A stretch of DNA of 18,811 bases from Gaiellasilicea sp046594445 (lineage in GTDB: Bacteria > Actinomycetota > Thermoleophilia > Gaiellales > Gaiellaceae): assembly GCA_046594445.1 (NCBI GenBank), contig JBKJSM010000017.1:1-18811 (forward strand). The letters are read 5' to 3'. Under the pieces are notes generated by a model that saw only the letters and a program-made list of their open reading frames with translations, ran no database searches and was not told the origin of the DNA. A program made the translations under genes and the position numbers. The stretch's first letter is position 1. Each line of letters starts with the position of its first letter. Positions 1 through 6,896 of the stretch are shown here, in pieces.

Positions 1-782
1 TCCGCAATCGACGACGCCGTCACCGCCAACTCCTCAATCGTCGCCGACGTCTCCGCCACCGCCGAACTCTGCTCCACCGTCGCCGCAGCAGCCTCCTTCG
101 ACGCCGCCCGCATCTCGAACGCCGCTACGCCGAGGACGCCCGCGGTCGAACGGATCCCTTCGACGAGCCGCGCGATCAGGCGCACCGCGTAGAACGCGAG
201 CGCGGCGGCCAGCAACAACCCGAGCGCGGCGCCGATGAGCGCGATCGTGAGGACGGATTTCCGGGCGTCGGCCGCGGCGATGCGCGACGTTCGCGCTTCC
301 TCTTCGGCCAATCTCTCGAGCTCTTCGAGCGGGGCCACGACCTGCGCGCCGATACCCTCGTCCGTCAGGCTCTCAACGTTCTCGCCGGCCTTGATGCGTG
401 GCTGGAGACGCTTGAAGCTGGCGATGAACGCGTCGTTTGCGGCAAGCGCCCTCTGAACGAGCTCCCGTTCCTGCGGTTCGTCGAAGGGCGCTTGGCGGAT
501 CCCCTGAGTGAGATTGGCGTTCGCGCGCTCAAGCTCGTCGAGCTCGTCCTCGTCCTGCGTCAGGCCGTAGTCGGCTATCGCGGACGCCTCCTGCCAGAAC
601 CGCAACACCGCCTCGTTCGCGGCGAGGGCCTCGGCCTCGCGGTCGAGAGCGGCAACGTCCCGGCCGGCAGCGACCTCGTACCGCCAGATGGATACGCCGA
701 GGGCGCTCACGAAGATGAGAGCGGTGAGAAGGAGCGCGAGCGCGACCTTTCGGGCCGGCCCCTCGAGGCCCGAGCGGGACAT
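1..782 (-). CDS. Methyl-accepting chemotaxis protein, N-terminal part (C-terminus beyond window edge)
   Basis: This is a chemoreceptor that would sense an extracellular or membrane signal and control a CheA kinase. About 260 residues are visible. A short basic N-terminus is followed by TM1 (about residues 10-30). Next comes a helical, acidic periplasmic-type segment (about 35-165) that resembles CHASE3/four-helix sensors, then TM2 (about 172-195). Soon after lies the start of the signalling coiled coil with its Ala/Glu/Ser/Thr heptads (EQSSAVAETSATIEELA near the edge), the hallmark of the MCP domain. Only about 20 residues separate TM2 from that coil, so a full HAMP domain seems to be missing. 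The ATG at 782 is the only ATG/GTG/TTG start after an in-frame stop. A purine-rich stretch (808-817) lies some 25 nt upstream, too far for a normal ribosome site. It lies 59 bp behind the cupredoxin gene on the same strand. No che genes are in the window. The family call is firm; the ligand is unknown. Confidence 0.85.
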   Translation of the reverse strand, partial: MSRSGLEGPARKVALALLLTALIFVSALGVSIWRYEVAAGRDVAALDREAEALAANEAVLRFWQEASAIADYGLTQDEDELDELERANANLTQGIRQAPFDEPQERELVQRALAANDAFIASFKRLQPRIKAGENVESLTDEGIGAQVVAPLEELERLAEEEARTSRIAAADARKSVLTIALIGAALGLLLAAALAFYAVRLIARLVEGIRSTAGVLGVAAFEMRAASKEAAAATVEQSSAVAETSATIEELAVTASSIA

Positions 783-824
783 GGCCAGTGTTTCGGCAGA
801 CGGGGGGCCTCTCCTTTAACCCGA

Positions 825-839
825 GCCTGCGGTGCAGGC
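825..839 (-). terminator. Hairpin between the cupredoxin-like and chemoreceptor genes
   Basis: A perfect 6-bp stem (GCCTGC/GCAGGC) with a 3-nt loop starts two bases beyond the stop codon of the upstream minus-strand gene. No U-tract follows on the minus strand, so it may be a weak terminator, a processing or 3'-end stabilising structure, or an attenuator ahead of the chemoreceptor. Confidence 0.4.
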
Positions 840-841
840 GG

Positions 842-1501
842 CTAGATCACGCGAATCGACCCACGCACGCCGGCGGGGCTGCGGTCGGAGTAGAAGCGGA
901 GCGCTCCGGCGCCGAGGGTGACCTTCCACGTCACCGTCACCGTCGCCGCGAGCCCGGTCTTCCGGTTGACGCCCGCGCCGACGAGATGGAAGTTGTGCAG
1001 CTTCGAGCGGTCGCGGACGGCGATCGAGTAGGTGCCGGCCTTAAGGGTCTTCAACGCTGCACCGCTTGCGCTGCGAAGCGAGATCGTGTTCTCCGGGCCG
1101 ACGGTGGCGAGCAGCTTCGGCGCCGCTACCGGGGGAGCCGGAGGACTGCCGGAGGCGAACGTTCGGCGCATCGAGCTGGGGTGGACGTCGCAGAGGAGCA
1201 CGTATGTCCCGTCTCTGAGTGCGACCGGCCAGGTGACGGTTCCGGTGCCCTCGACCTGCGTCGACTCGTTGACCCCTGGACCGGTCAGGTGGAAGTTGTG
1301 GTCTGCGGAGAGGTCGCGAACCACGATCTCGTAGCTCCCCGGATCGACCTTCGTCACCCGCGCCCCACTCGCATTCTCCAGATCAATCGAGAAGTCCGGC
1401 CCGACATGCCCGAAGAGCTGCGGCGCGGTCGCGGCAAGCGCGACCGGAACGACCGTGATGACCGTGGCGGCCGCGACGACCAGAAGACCCCGTAAGCGCA
1501 T
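842..1501 (-). CDS. Secreted protein with two tandem cupredoxin-like repeats
   Basis: A 219-residue exported protein with a signal peptide (about residues 1-24, hydrophobic core LLVVAAATVITVV) and two homologous beta-sandwich repeats (about 25-116 and 127-219). Each repeat carries an HNFHL motif, a TVTW strand and a C-terminal glycine turn. Repeat 1 keeps a full type-1 copper set: His68 or His71, Cys104, His107 and Met111 in the CDVHPSSM arrangement. In repeat 2 the equivalent stretch is SDRSPAGV, so Cys, His and Met are all lost and copper binding there is unlikely. Role is unknown; a periplasmic or wall-associated electron carrier or copper binder is plausible. GTG 1508-1510 is an alternative start, but the ATG at 1501 sits 7 nt behind a TAGAGT -10 box that overlaps that GTG, favouring a leaderless ATG start. 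Fold confidence is good; function is not known. Confidence 0.75.
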   Translation of the reverse strand: MRLRGLLVVAAATVITVVPVALAATAPQLFGHVGPDFSIDLENASGARVTKVDPGSYEIVVRDLSADHNFHLTGPGVNESTQVEGTGTVTWPVALRDGTYVLLCDVHPSSMRRTFASGSPPAPPVAAPKLLATVGPENTISLRSASGAALKTLKAGTYSIAVRDRSKLHNFHLVGAGVNRKTGLAATVTVTWKVTLGAGALRFYSDRSPAGVRGSIRVI

Positions 1502-1508
1502 ACTTTTC

Positions 1509-1514
1509 ACTCTA
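1509..1514 (-). promoter_or_regulatory. Putative -10 box (TAGAGT) of the cupredoxin-like gene
   Basis: TAGAGT on the minus strand fits TANNNT and ends 7 nt before the ATG at 1501. That spacing would put the transcription start at or next to the start codon, so the mRNA would be leaderless. No convincing -35 hexamer is seen. Confidence 0.5.
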
Positions 1515-1541
1515 CGTGCCGGGGCCGCGATCGGATTGGAC

Positions 1542-1571
1542 GAAAACGGGGCGGCCTCGCGGCCGCCCCGT
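1542..1571 (-). terminator. Intrinsic terminator of the LPxTG protein gene
   Basis: Perfect 11-bp GC-rich stem (1546-1556 with 1561-1571) around a 4-nt loop, followed on the minus strand by TTTT. It lies about 22 bp past the stop codon of the wall-protein gene that ends at 1594. It would separate that gene from the cupredoxin gene. Confidence 0.8.
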
Positions 1572-1593
1572 CGTTCCCCCAGTCGCGCGTGCG

Positions 1594-2838
1594 CTACGCG
1601 GTCGTGCGGCGCCTGAGCATCAGGCCCGTGGCGAGGACGGCGACGGCGATCAGCACTGCGATCCAGAGCGGGAAGCCCGTGAACGGCAGGGTGTCGGAGG
1701 AGGCCGCCGTCTTCGCGATCGACTCGGGCGCGCTGGCGATGGCGCCGAGGACGCCGCCGGCCGACTCCTTGGCGGCAGGCGCCGGTGAGACGGCGCCGGC
1801 GACGCCGCCAACGGGAGCAGCCTGTGCTCCGGCGACCGAGGCCGGGCTCGTGGACTGCGTGTTCGCCGTGCCCGACACATTCGACGTGCTCGAGGGGCTC
1901 GACGTGTTGGACGTGTTGGACGTGTTGGACGTGTTGGACGTGTTCGACGTGGACGTCACGGTGGCGCAGTTCTCACCGGAGGCGGTGCGCGTGACCGTGC
2001 GCGTCTCGTAGGCCGGCTTGTCGTCCGCGTGCTTGTTCCAGTGCGCTGACTTCATGCTCGGGCTGATCAGGACGTACTTCCGCGTCCCGTCCTTGTTATA
2101 TGCGCCGGTGGCATGCCAGACTCCGACGAGCACCTGCTCGGTCGTCGTGACCGCGGCCGGGCAGCCGGACGTCTGGCTCTGCTGCGTCGTCGAAGGCGTC
2201 ACCGTCGTCGAGGGCGCGGCGGCCGCGCCGCAGGCGGCCTTCGTGAAGCCGTCCTTCGAGCCCGGCCGGGAGGCCGGATCCTTGAGCAGCTTGTCCGAGT
2301 TGCCGTTCTTGGCCGGATGCGTCGTGTGCCCCTGCGTCCACGCCGTGTACGGGATGTTGATCACGACGTACGGGTTCGAGAGCGAGCCCGTGCGGTGGCA
2401 GACGATCACATGACGGTGCGCGTTGGCCGACTGACCCTTCGACTCCGACGCCGCCTTGGCGGGCTTGTGGTCGGCTTGCTTCTCGGCCTTCCTCGCCTGT
2501 CCGGGTGCGGTCGCGGGCTTCGCAGCCTTCGCGGGCGCCGGCTTCGCAGCCTTGGCGGGCTTCTCGGCCTTCGCGGGCTTCGCAGCCGGTGCGGCCGGTG
2601 CGGCGGCGGCCTTCTTCACCTGGCCGGGGGCGGTTGCCTGCGGCGCCGGAGCAGGTGCCGCAGCCGGGGCCGGAGCGGGCGCCTGAGCGGCGGGTGTCTC
2701 GGCCTTCTTCTCCTGGCCGGGCGGCGTTGCCGGCGCGTTGCTGTTCCCGTTACCCGGGTCGGCGAGCGCCGTGCCGGAGAATGCGACGACGCAGAGCCCC
2801 AGCCCAGCGGCGCGCGAGAGTGTCGTGATGAGCTTCAT
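1594..2838 (-). CDS. LPxTG-type cell-wall-anchored protein with Ala/Pro/Lys stalk and two HATG-like modules
   Basis: A 414-residue exported surface protein. It begins with a signal peptide (1-26, cleavage likely after TALA). A low-complexity Ala/Pro/Lys stalk (about 28-135) follows, punctuated by three PGQ-basic motifs at about 40, 71 and 112. Two related modules come next: residues 141-205 with VCHRTGSLSNPYVVI and GHTTHP, and 235-275 with WHATG, RKYVLISPS and SAHWNKH. Then a Ser/Thr/Asn linker with an SNT repeat (about 297-312) and an Ala/Gly/Pro region. It ends with a classic sorting signal: LPFTG (384-388), a hydrophobic segment (390-408) and RRR. A sortase is expected to cleave LPFT|G and attach the protein to peptidoglycan, but no sortase gene is in the window. 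A good ribosome site precedes the ATG and a strong terminator follows. The ligand of the Cys/His modules is unknown. Confidence 0.85.
   Translation of the reverse strand: MKLITTLSRAAGLGLCVVAFSGTALADPGNGNSNAPATPPGQEKKAETPAAQAPAPAPAAAPAPAPQATAPGQVKKAAAAPAAPAAKPAKAEKPAKAAKPAPAKAAKPATAPGQARKAEKQADHKPAKAASESKGQSANAHRHVIVCHRTGSLSNPYVVINIPYTAWTQGHTTHPAKNGNSDKLLKDPASRPGSKDGFTKAACGAAAAPSTTVTPSTTQQSQTSGCPAAVTTTEQVLVGVWHATGAYNKDGTRKYVLISPSMKSAHWNKHADDKPAYETRTVTRTASGENCATVTSTSNTSNTSNTSNTSNTSSPSSTSNVSGTANTQSTSPASVAGAQAAPVGGVAGAVSPAPAAKESAGGVLGAIASAPESIAKTAASSDTLPFTGFPLWIAVLIAVAVLATGLMLRRRTTA
1901..1945 (+). repeat. 9-bp tandem repeat, five units, coding for Ser-Asn-Thr
   Basis: Four identical gacgtgttg units and a fifth ending in c run head to tail inside the wall-protein gene. 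On the coding strand they give (Ser-Asn-Thr)n in the linker before the sorting signal. Repeat length is a multiple of three, so copy-number change would keep the frame and alter linker length. Confidence 0.9.
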
Positions 2839-2843
2839 GCGGG

Positions 2844-2850
2844 TCTCCTC
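2844..2850 (-). promoter_or_regulatory. Ribosome binding site of the LPxTG protein gene
   Basis: GAGGAGA lies 5 nt before the ATG at 2838. It is one of the few clear Shine-Dalgarno sites at a gene head in this window, in contrast to the leaderless-looking starts nearby. Confidence 0.7.
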
Positions 2851-2941
2851 GTCGTCTAGCGGTGACGCCGATGAAACGAGCCGAACCCCGGTTTGGTTAC
2901 GGGTTGAAAGTAAAGTTTTTGCTGCTCGCGACGCGTTTTTT

Positions 2942-5194
2942 CTACGCGCGCAACTCGGCGCCGAAGCGCGTCGCCAGGGCGGCGACGATCCGCTCGCGCA
3001 CGCGCGCGGCGTCCTCGTCCGAGAGCGTCCGCTCCGGCGACTGGAACGATGCCGCGAGCGCCACGGACTTCTTCCCCGGCCCCACCTGTTCGCCGCGGTA
3101 GACGTCGAACACGCGCAGGTCGCGGAGCTCGGGGCCTGCCGCCTCCTTCGCCGCCGCGATCAGGTCGCCCGCCGCGACGGCCTCGTCGACGGCGAACGCG
3201 AGATCCTGCTTGAGGGCCGGGAAGGTGATCACGTCTTCGTAGAGCCGCAGCGCCGGGCTCCGGTCGAGCAGCGCGTCGAGGTCGAGCTCGAACCAGCCGA
3301 GTCCATCCTCGACCTCCTCGATCACCCCCTCGGCGGTGCGCGCGGCCCGCCCGGGAGCGCGCTCGAACGACGGCTCGACGCGGAGCGCCGCGTACAGCGC
3401 CTCGACAGCGCCCTTGGCGCGCGCGAAACCGCCTTCGGTGACGCCCGCGACCTGCCAGCGCTCGTCCGGCAGCTCACCCCCCGGCCGGTACACGCGCGCC
3501 ACCTCGAAGAGCGCGACGCCTTCGTTGCCGGCGTTCGCGTTCCGGCGCGCCGACTCCAGCAGGCCATGGCGGAGATCGGTGCGCAGGACCGCCTGCTCGG
3601 CGGAGAGCGGCTCCGGGAGGCGCACGGCCTCGGAGCCGTCGTCCGGAACGAGGCTCCAGGTGTACGCCTCAAACCAGCCGGCGCCGACGAGGACGTCCTC
3701 GACGAGCCGCCGCAGCTTCTGCAGCCTGGTGAGGCGGCCGAACATGGCCGAGCGGATGGGCAGCGTCGGCGGCACCTCGTCGAGCCGGAACCGGGCGACC
3801 TCCTCGACGAGGTCGACGTCGCGTGTCACGTCGCGGGCGCGCCAGCTCGGGACGGTGACGGCGAGATCGTCGGTGACGTCGAAGCCGAGCCATTCCAGCG
3901 TCTCGCGCTGCTCGGGCTCGGGGATCTCCAGCCCGACCAGCGCGTTCACGCGCTCGGGGTCCAGTCGGACGACAGGCCGCGGCGGCAGCTCCCCCTGAAC
4001 GTCGGTGTGGCCCGTCCAGCGTGCGCCGGTCAGCTCGACGAGCAGCTGCGTCGCGTAGACGGCCGCCTGCTCCGCGAGCTGGGGGTCGACGCCCTTCTCC
4101 CAGCGAGTCGACGCCTCGGAGCGAAGCCTCAGTCGCCGCGAGGTGCGCAGGATCGCGAGCGGGTCGAAACTCGCCGCCTCGAGGAGGACGTCCCTCGTCT
4201 CGGCCCTCACCTCGCTGTCCTCGCCGCCCATCACTCCGGCGATCGCGACGCCCCGCTCTGCGTCCGCGATCAGCAGGTCCGTGGGCTCGAGCTTGCGGGG
4301 CGCGCCGTCCAGCGTCGTGATCTCCTCGCCCGGCCTCGCGCGCCGGACGACGATCCTGCCGCCGGCGACCCGGGACGCGTCGAACCCGTGCAGGGGGCTG
4401 CCGAGCGCGAGCATGACGTAGTTCGTGATGTCGACGACGTTCGAGATCGGCCGCATCCCCGCCGCCAGCAGGCGTGCCTGCATCCAGCCGGGCGAGTCGC
4501 CGACCGCGACGTCGCGGAAGAGCCGGCCGATGTAGCGGGGGCACCCCTCGAAGTCCTCGACCTGCACGTCGACCGGGTCGTTGCCGCCGGCGGGGTCGAC
4601 TCCGGGCGGCGGAGCGAGCTCGACGCGGCAGACGGCGGCCACCTCGCGCGCGATCCCGTAGATCGAGGTCAGGTCGGGCCGGTTGAAGCCGGTCTCGATC
4701 TCGAGCACCTGCTCCGAGAGCGACAGCACGTCTGCAAGCGGCGTGCCCGGCTCGAGCTCGTCGGCCAGCAGCATGATCCCGGAGTGGTCGGCGCCGAGCT
4801 CGAGCTCGTCCTCGGCGAGGATCATCCCGCTCGAGGTCTCGCCGCGCAGCTTCGCCTCGCCGAGCGTGCGCCCGTCGGGGAGGAGGGCGCCGGGGAGCGC
4901 AACCGCAACCGTCGCGCCAGCGCCGAAGTTCCAGGCGCCGCAGACGATCTGCCGCGGCTCGCTCTCCCCCACGTCGACGCGGCAGAGCTGGAGCCGGTCG
5001 GCGTTTGGATGCTTGCCGGCCTCGAGCACGCGCCCGACGCGGAAGTGGCCGAGGTTTCCGTGGAGGTCGGGGACGCCGCGCGTGACGATCCGGTCGACCT
5101 CGCAGCTCGTGATCACGAGCCGGCCCGCAAGCTCCTCCACCGACACGTCGAAGTCGACGTACTCGCGCAGCCAGGAGACGGGAACGCGCATCAT
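2942..5194 (-). CDS. pheT: Phenylalanyl-tRNA synthetase beta subunit
   Basis: The large subunit of the (alpha-beta)2 enzyme that charges tRNA-Phe; it holds the editing site and tRNA-binding modules. About 750 residues, slightly short of the usual 780-800. In order: N-terminal MRVPVSWLREYV; an OB-fold tRNA-binding domain (about 45-150, with HPNADRLQLCRVDVG); the B3/B4 editing region (about 205-375, NVVDITNYVMLALGSPLHGFD); B5 (about 395-465); a catalytic-like core (about 475-645, RLTRLQKLRRLVEDVLVGAG); and a C-terminal FDX-ACB anticodon domain (about 655-750, FPALKQDLAFAVDE and VALAASFQSPERTL). The start is ATG at 5194, which overlaps the pheS stop by one base (TGATG) and has GAGG 8 nt upstream; the next codon is also ATG (5191) and is a possible alternative. 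It is translationally coupled to pheS. The open frame continues upstream through pheS, but that part is not coding. Confidence 0.97.
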   Translation of the reverse strand: MMRVPVSWLREYVDFDVSVEELAGRLVITSCEVDRIVTRGVPDLHGNLGHFRVGRVLEAGKHPNADRLQLCRVDVGESEPRQIVCGAWNFGAGATVAVALPGALLPDGRTLGEAKLRGETSSGMILAEDELELGADHSGIMLLADELEPGTPLADVLSLSEQVLEIETGFNRPDLTSIYGIAREVAAVCRVELAPPPGVDPAGGNDPVDVQVEDFEGCPRYIGRLFRDVAVGDSPGWMQARLLAAGMRPISNVVDITNYVMLALGSPLHGFDASRVAGGRIVVRRARPGEEITTLDGAPRKLEPTDLLIADAERGVAIAGVMGGEDSEVRAETRDVLLEAASFDPLAILRTSRRLRLRSEASTRWEKGVDPQLAEQAAVYATQLLVELTGARWTGHTDVQGELPPRPVVRLDPERVNALVGLEIPEPEQRETLEWLGFDVTDDLAVTVPSWRARDVTRDVDLVEEVARFRLDEVPPTLPIRSAMFGRLTRLQKLRRLVEDVLVGAGWFEAYTWSLVPDDGSEAVRLPEPLSAEQAVLRTDLRHGLLESARRNANAGNEGVALFEVARVYRPGGELPDERWQVAGVTEGGFARAKGAVEALYAALRVEPSFERAPGRAARTAEGVIEEVEDGLGWFELDLDALLDRSPALRLYEDVITFPALKQDLAFAVDEAVAAGDLIAAAKEAAGPELRDLRVFDVYRGEQVGPGKKSVALAASFQSPERTLSDEDAARVRERIVAALATRFGAELRA

Positions 5195-6180
5195 CAGAAC
5201 TGCCTCAGGAAGCGGAGGTCGTTCTCCCAGAGCAGGCGGAGGTCGGGGAAGCCGTGGCGCAGCATCGCGATCCGCTCGATCCCGAGTCCGAAGGCGAAGC
5301 CCGACCACACCTGGGGGTCGTAGCCGACCGCCTCGAACACGGCCGGATCGACGACGCCTGCACCACCCATCTCGATCCAGCCCGACTGCTTGCAGACGCT
5401 GCAGCCTGAGCCGCCGCAGAGGAAGCAGGTGACATCGAACTCGACCGACGGCTCGGTGAAGGGAAAATAACTCGTGCGCATCCGAACCTCGCGCTCCTGG
5501 CCGAAGAGCGCGCGGAAGAAGTGCTCGACCGTGCCGCGCAGGTCGGCGAGCGAGATGCCCTTGTCGACGGCGAGGCACTCGACTTGGTGGAACGTCGGCG
5601 TGTGCGTGGCGTCGGGGGTGTCGCGGCGGTAGACCCGTCCGAGCGAGACGACGTACACCGGCGGCTCCTGCGCAAGCATCGTCCGGATCTGCCCGGGTGA
5701 GGTGTGCGTGCGCAGGACGGTGTCGTCGTCGACGTAGAACGTGTCTTGCGGGTCGCGCGACGGGTGCGCCTCGGGCGTGTTCAACGCGGTGAAGTTGTTG
5801 TAGACCGTGTCGACTTCGGGGCCGTCGAAGACCTGGTAGCCGAGCCCGAGGAAGACGTCCTCGATCTCGCGCCGGATCTGAGTGATCAGATGGAGGCGGC
5901 CGCGCGCGACGCGCTCCCCCGGCAGGGTCACGTCGAACGGCTCGAGGTCCTCGTGGGAGGCGAGGGCGAGCTCGGCTTCCCGCTCGTCGAGCGCCTGCTC
6001 GATCGCCGCGCGCGCCGCGTTCAGCGCCATCCCGGTCTCGCGGTCGCGCACCTCGCGCAGCGCGAGCTTCAAGGGGCTCTTGCGGCCGAGGAAGCGAACG
6101 CGAAGCTCTTCGAGCGCGTCGGGGTCCGAGGCCGCTGCCATTGCGGTCCGTGCTTCGCTCTCGAGCGCCGTGGCGTCCAT
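5194..6180 (-). CDS. pheS: Phenylalanyl-tRNA synthetase alpha subunit
   Basis: The catalytic subunit, which activates phenylalanine with ATP and transfers it to tRNA-Phe in the cytoplasm. Its 328 residues are normal for bacterial PheS. It has an N-terminal coiled coil (about 1-85), then the class II core. Motif 1 lies around GYQVFDGPEVDTVYNNFTAL, motif 2 around RVYRRDTPDATHTPTFHQVE, and motif 3 is GFAFGLGIERIAMLRHG. A Cys-rich insert (CFLCGGSGCSVCKQSGW, four Cys) is the usual PheS feature. It is the first gene of pheS-pheT. Its ATG is only 23 bp from the divergent methyltransferase ATG, and a -10-like box ends 6 nt before the start. In many genomes the spoU/trmH gene lies directly upstream; here that gene is 4.6 kb away. 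Confidence 0.97.
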   Translation of the reverse strand: MDATALESEARTAMAAASDPDALEELRVRFLGRKSPLKLALREVRDRETGMALNAARAAIEQALDEREAELALASHEDLEPFDVTLPGERVARGRLHLITQIRREIEDVFLGLGYQVFDGPEVDTVYNNFTALNTPEAHPSRDPQDTFYVDDDTVLRTHTSPGQIRTMLAQEPPVYVVSLGRVYRRDTPDATHTPTFHQVECLAVDKGISLADLRGTVEHFFRALFGQEREVRMRTSYFPFTEPSVEFDVTCFLCGGSGCSVCKQSGWIEMGGAGVVDPAVFEAVGYDPQVWSGFAFGLGIERIAMLRHGFPDLRLLWENDLRFLRQF

Positions 6181-6186
6181 CGGGCG

Positions 6187-6192
6187 ACGATA
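6187..6192 (-). promoter_or_regulatory. Putative -10 box (TATCGT) of pheS-pheT
   Basis: TATCGT on the minus strand ends 6 nt before the pheS ATG, implying a leaderless mRNA. It overlaps by two bases the -10-like box of the divergent methyltransferase gene, so only one polymerase could occupy the 23-bp gap at a time. No clear -35 hexamer. Confidence 0.45.
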
Positions 6193-6196
6193 GCAT
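6191..6196 (+). promoter_or_regulatory. Putative -10 box (TAGCAT) of the first methyltransferase gene
   Basis: TAGCAT ends 7 nt before the ATG at 6204 and shares two bases with the opposite-facing pheS box. Any upstream promoter elements would lie inside pheS coding sequence. No clear -35 hexamer. Confidence 0.45.
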
Positions 6197-6203
6197 CGGG
6201 TTC

Positions 6204-6896
6204 ATGAGCGATTACGACGCCTTCGCCGCGATCTACGACGACTTGTCGGCTCCCATGACGGAGGACGTCCCCTTCTATGTCGAGCTGGCACGCGAGACCG
6301 AGGGGCCGCTCGTCGAGCTCGCGGTCGGCAACGGGCGTGTGGCGATCCCGGTCGCGCGGGAGACCGGCCGCCCCGTGCTCGGGATCGACCGGTCGTCGGC
6401 GATGCTCGCCCAGGCGCGCGAGCGCGCGGCGGCCGCCGGCGTCGAACTCGAGTTACGCGAGGGCGACATGCGCGAGCTCGAACTGGACGAGCCCGCAGGG
6501 CTAATTTACGTCCCTGCCCGCTCCCTTGGGCACCTCCCCACCTGGGCCGACCGGCGGCGGGTGTTCGAGCGCGTCTACGCCTCACTCCTCCCCGGCGGGC
6601 GCTTCGCCTGGAACTTCTTCGTCTTCGACCCCAGGCTCGCGTCGCGCATCGACGGCGAGTGGCAGGAGCAGAACGGAATCCGGCACCGGATTGACCAGGC
6701 GAAGCACGACAACCGGATCGACATCACGCTCGAGAGCGGGGCCGCCATCTCCCTCTGGTGGCTGAACCGATCCGAATGGGAGGCGCTGATCGACGTCGCC
6801 GGGTTCGAGGTCGAGGCGCTCTACGGCGGCTTCGGGCACGAGCCTTTCGACGAGTCCTCGAACGAGTTCGTCTGGGTTGTCCGCAAGCCCGTATAA
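6204..6896 (+). CDS. Class I SAM-dependent methyltransferase (first of a tandem pair)
   Basis: A 230-residue cytoplasmic methyltransferase with a Rossmann fold. Motif I is VELAVGNGRVAIPVA (about residues 37-51). Motif II is VLGIDRSSAMLAQAR, whose Asp should bind the ribose of SAM. GDMREL marks the adenine-binding turn and LLPGGRFAWNFFVFD the post-motif strand. The substrate is not evident; this type is usually annotated only as a methyltransferase domain protein. It aligns along its whole length with the next gene (for example DAFAAIYDDLSAPMTEDVPFYV against NPIALLYDAWSASVTEDVEFYV), so the two arose by tandem duplication. The ATG at 6204 fits the paralogue's N-terminus and the -10 box; a longer frame from 6141 would run antisense into pheS. 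Confidence 0.85.
   Translation: MSDYDAFAAIYDDLSAPMTEDVPFYVELARETEGPLVELAVGNGRVAIPVARETGRPVLGIDRSSAMLAQARERAAAAGVELELREGDMRELELDEPAGLIYVPARSLGHLPTWADRRRVFERVYASLLPGGRFAWNFFVFDPRLASRIDGEWQEQNGIRHRIDQAKHDNRIDITLESGAAISLWWLNRSEWEALIDVAGFEVEALYGGFGHEPFDESSNEFVWVVRKPV

Noticed and set aside
1..110. Different codon choice (ATT, TTG, AGT, TCG) at the chemoreceptor signalling helix, a possible sign of transfer.
   Set aside because: The stretch is too short and the helix composition is biased toward Ala/Ser/Thr/Glu, so codon statistics are not meaningful.
788..1495. Plus-strand frame opposite the cupredoxin-like gene.
   Set aside because: Arg/Asp-rich shadow with no domain; the minus strand encodes a signal peptide and two matching repeats.
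1901..1945. Tandem repeats as a possible CRISPR or iteron array.
   Set aside because: Units are 9 bp with no spacers and lie in frame in a coding linker.
2839..2941. A terminator or promoter in the AT-richer 103-bp gap between pheT and the LPxTG gene.
   Set aside because: Only a 5-bp imperfect stem and no TANNNT at a usable distance were found; a promoter must be here but I cannot place it.
2738..5323. An 861-codon plus-strand open frame opposite pheT.
   Set aside because: Arg/Ala/Gly/Pro-rich composition typical of antisense in GC-rich DNA, no domain recognised, and the minus strand carries an unmistakable pheT.
5195..6205. Upstream extension of the pheT frame through pheS.
   Set aside because: Low-complexity Arg-rich translation in the wrong frame of pheS; PheT homology starts at MRVPVSWL.
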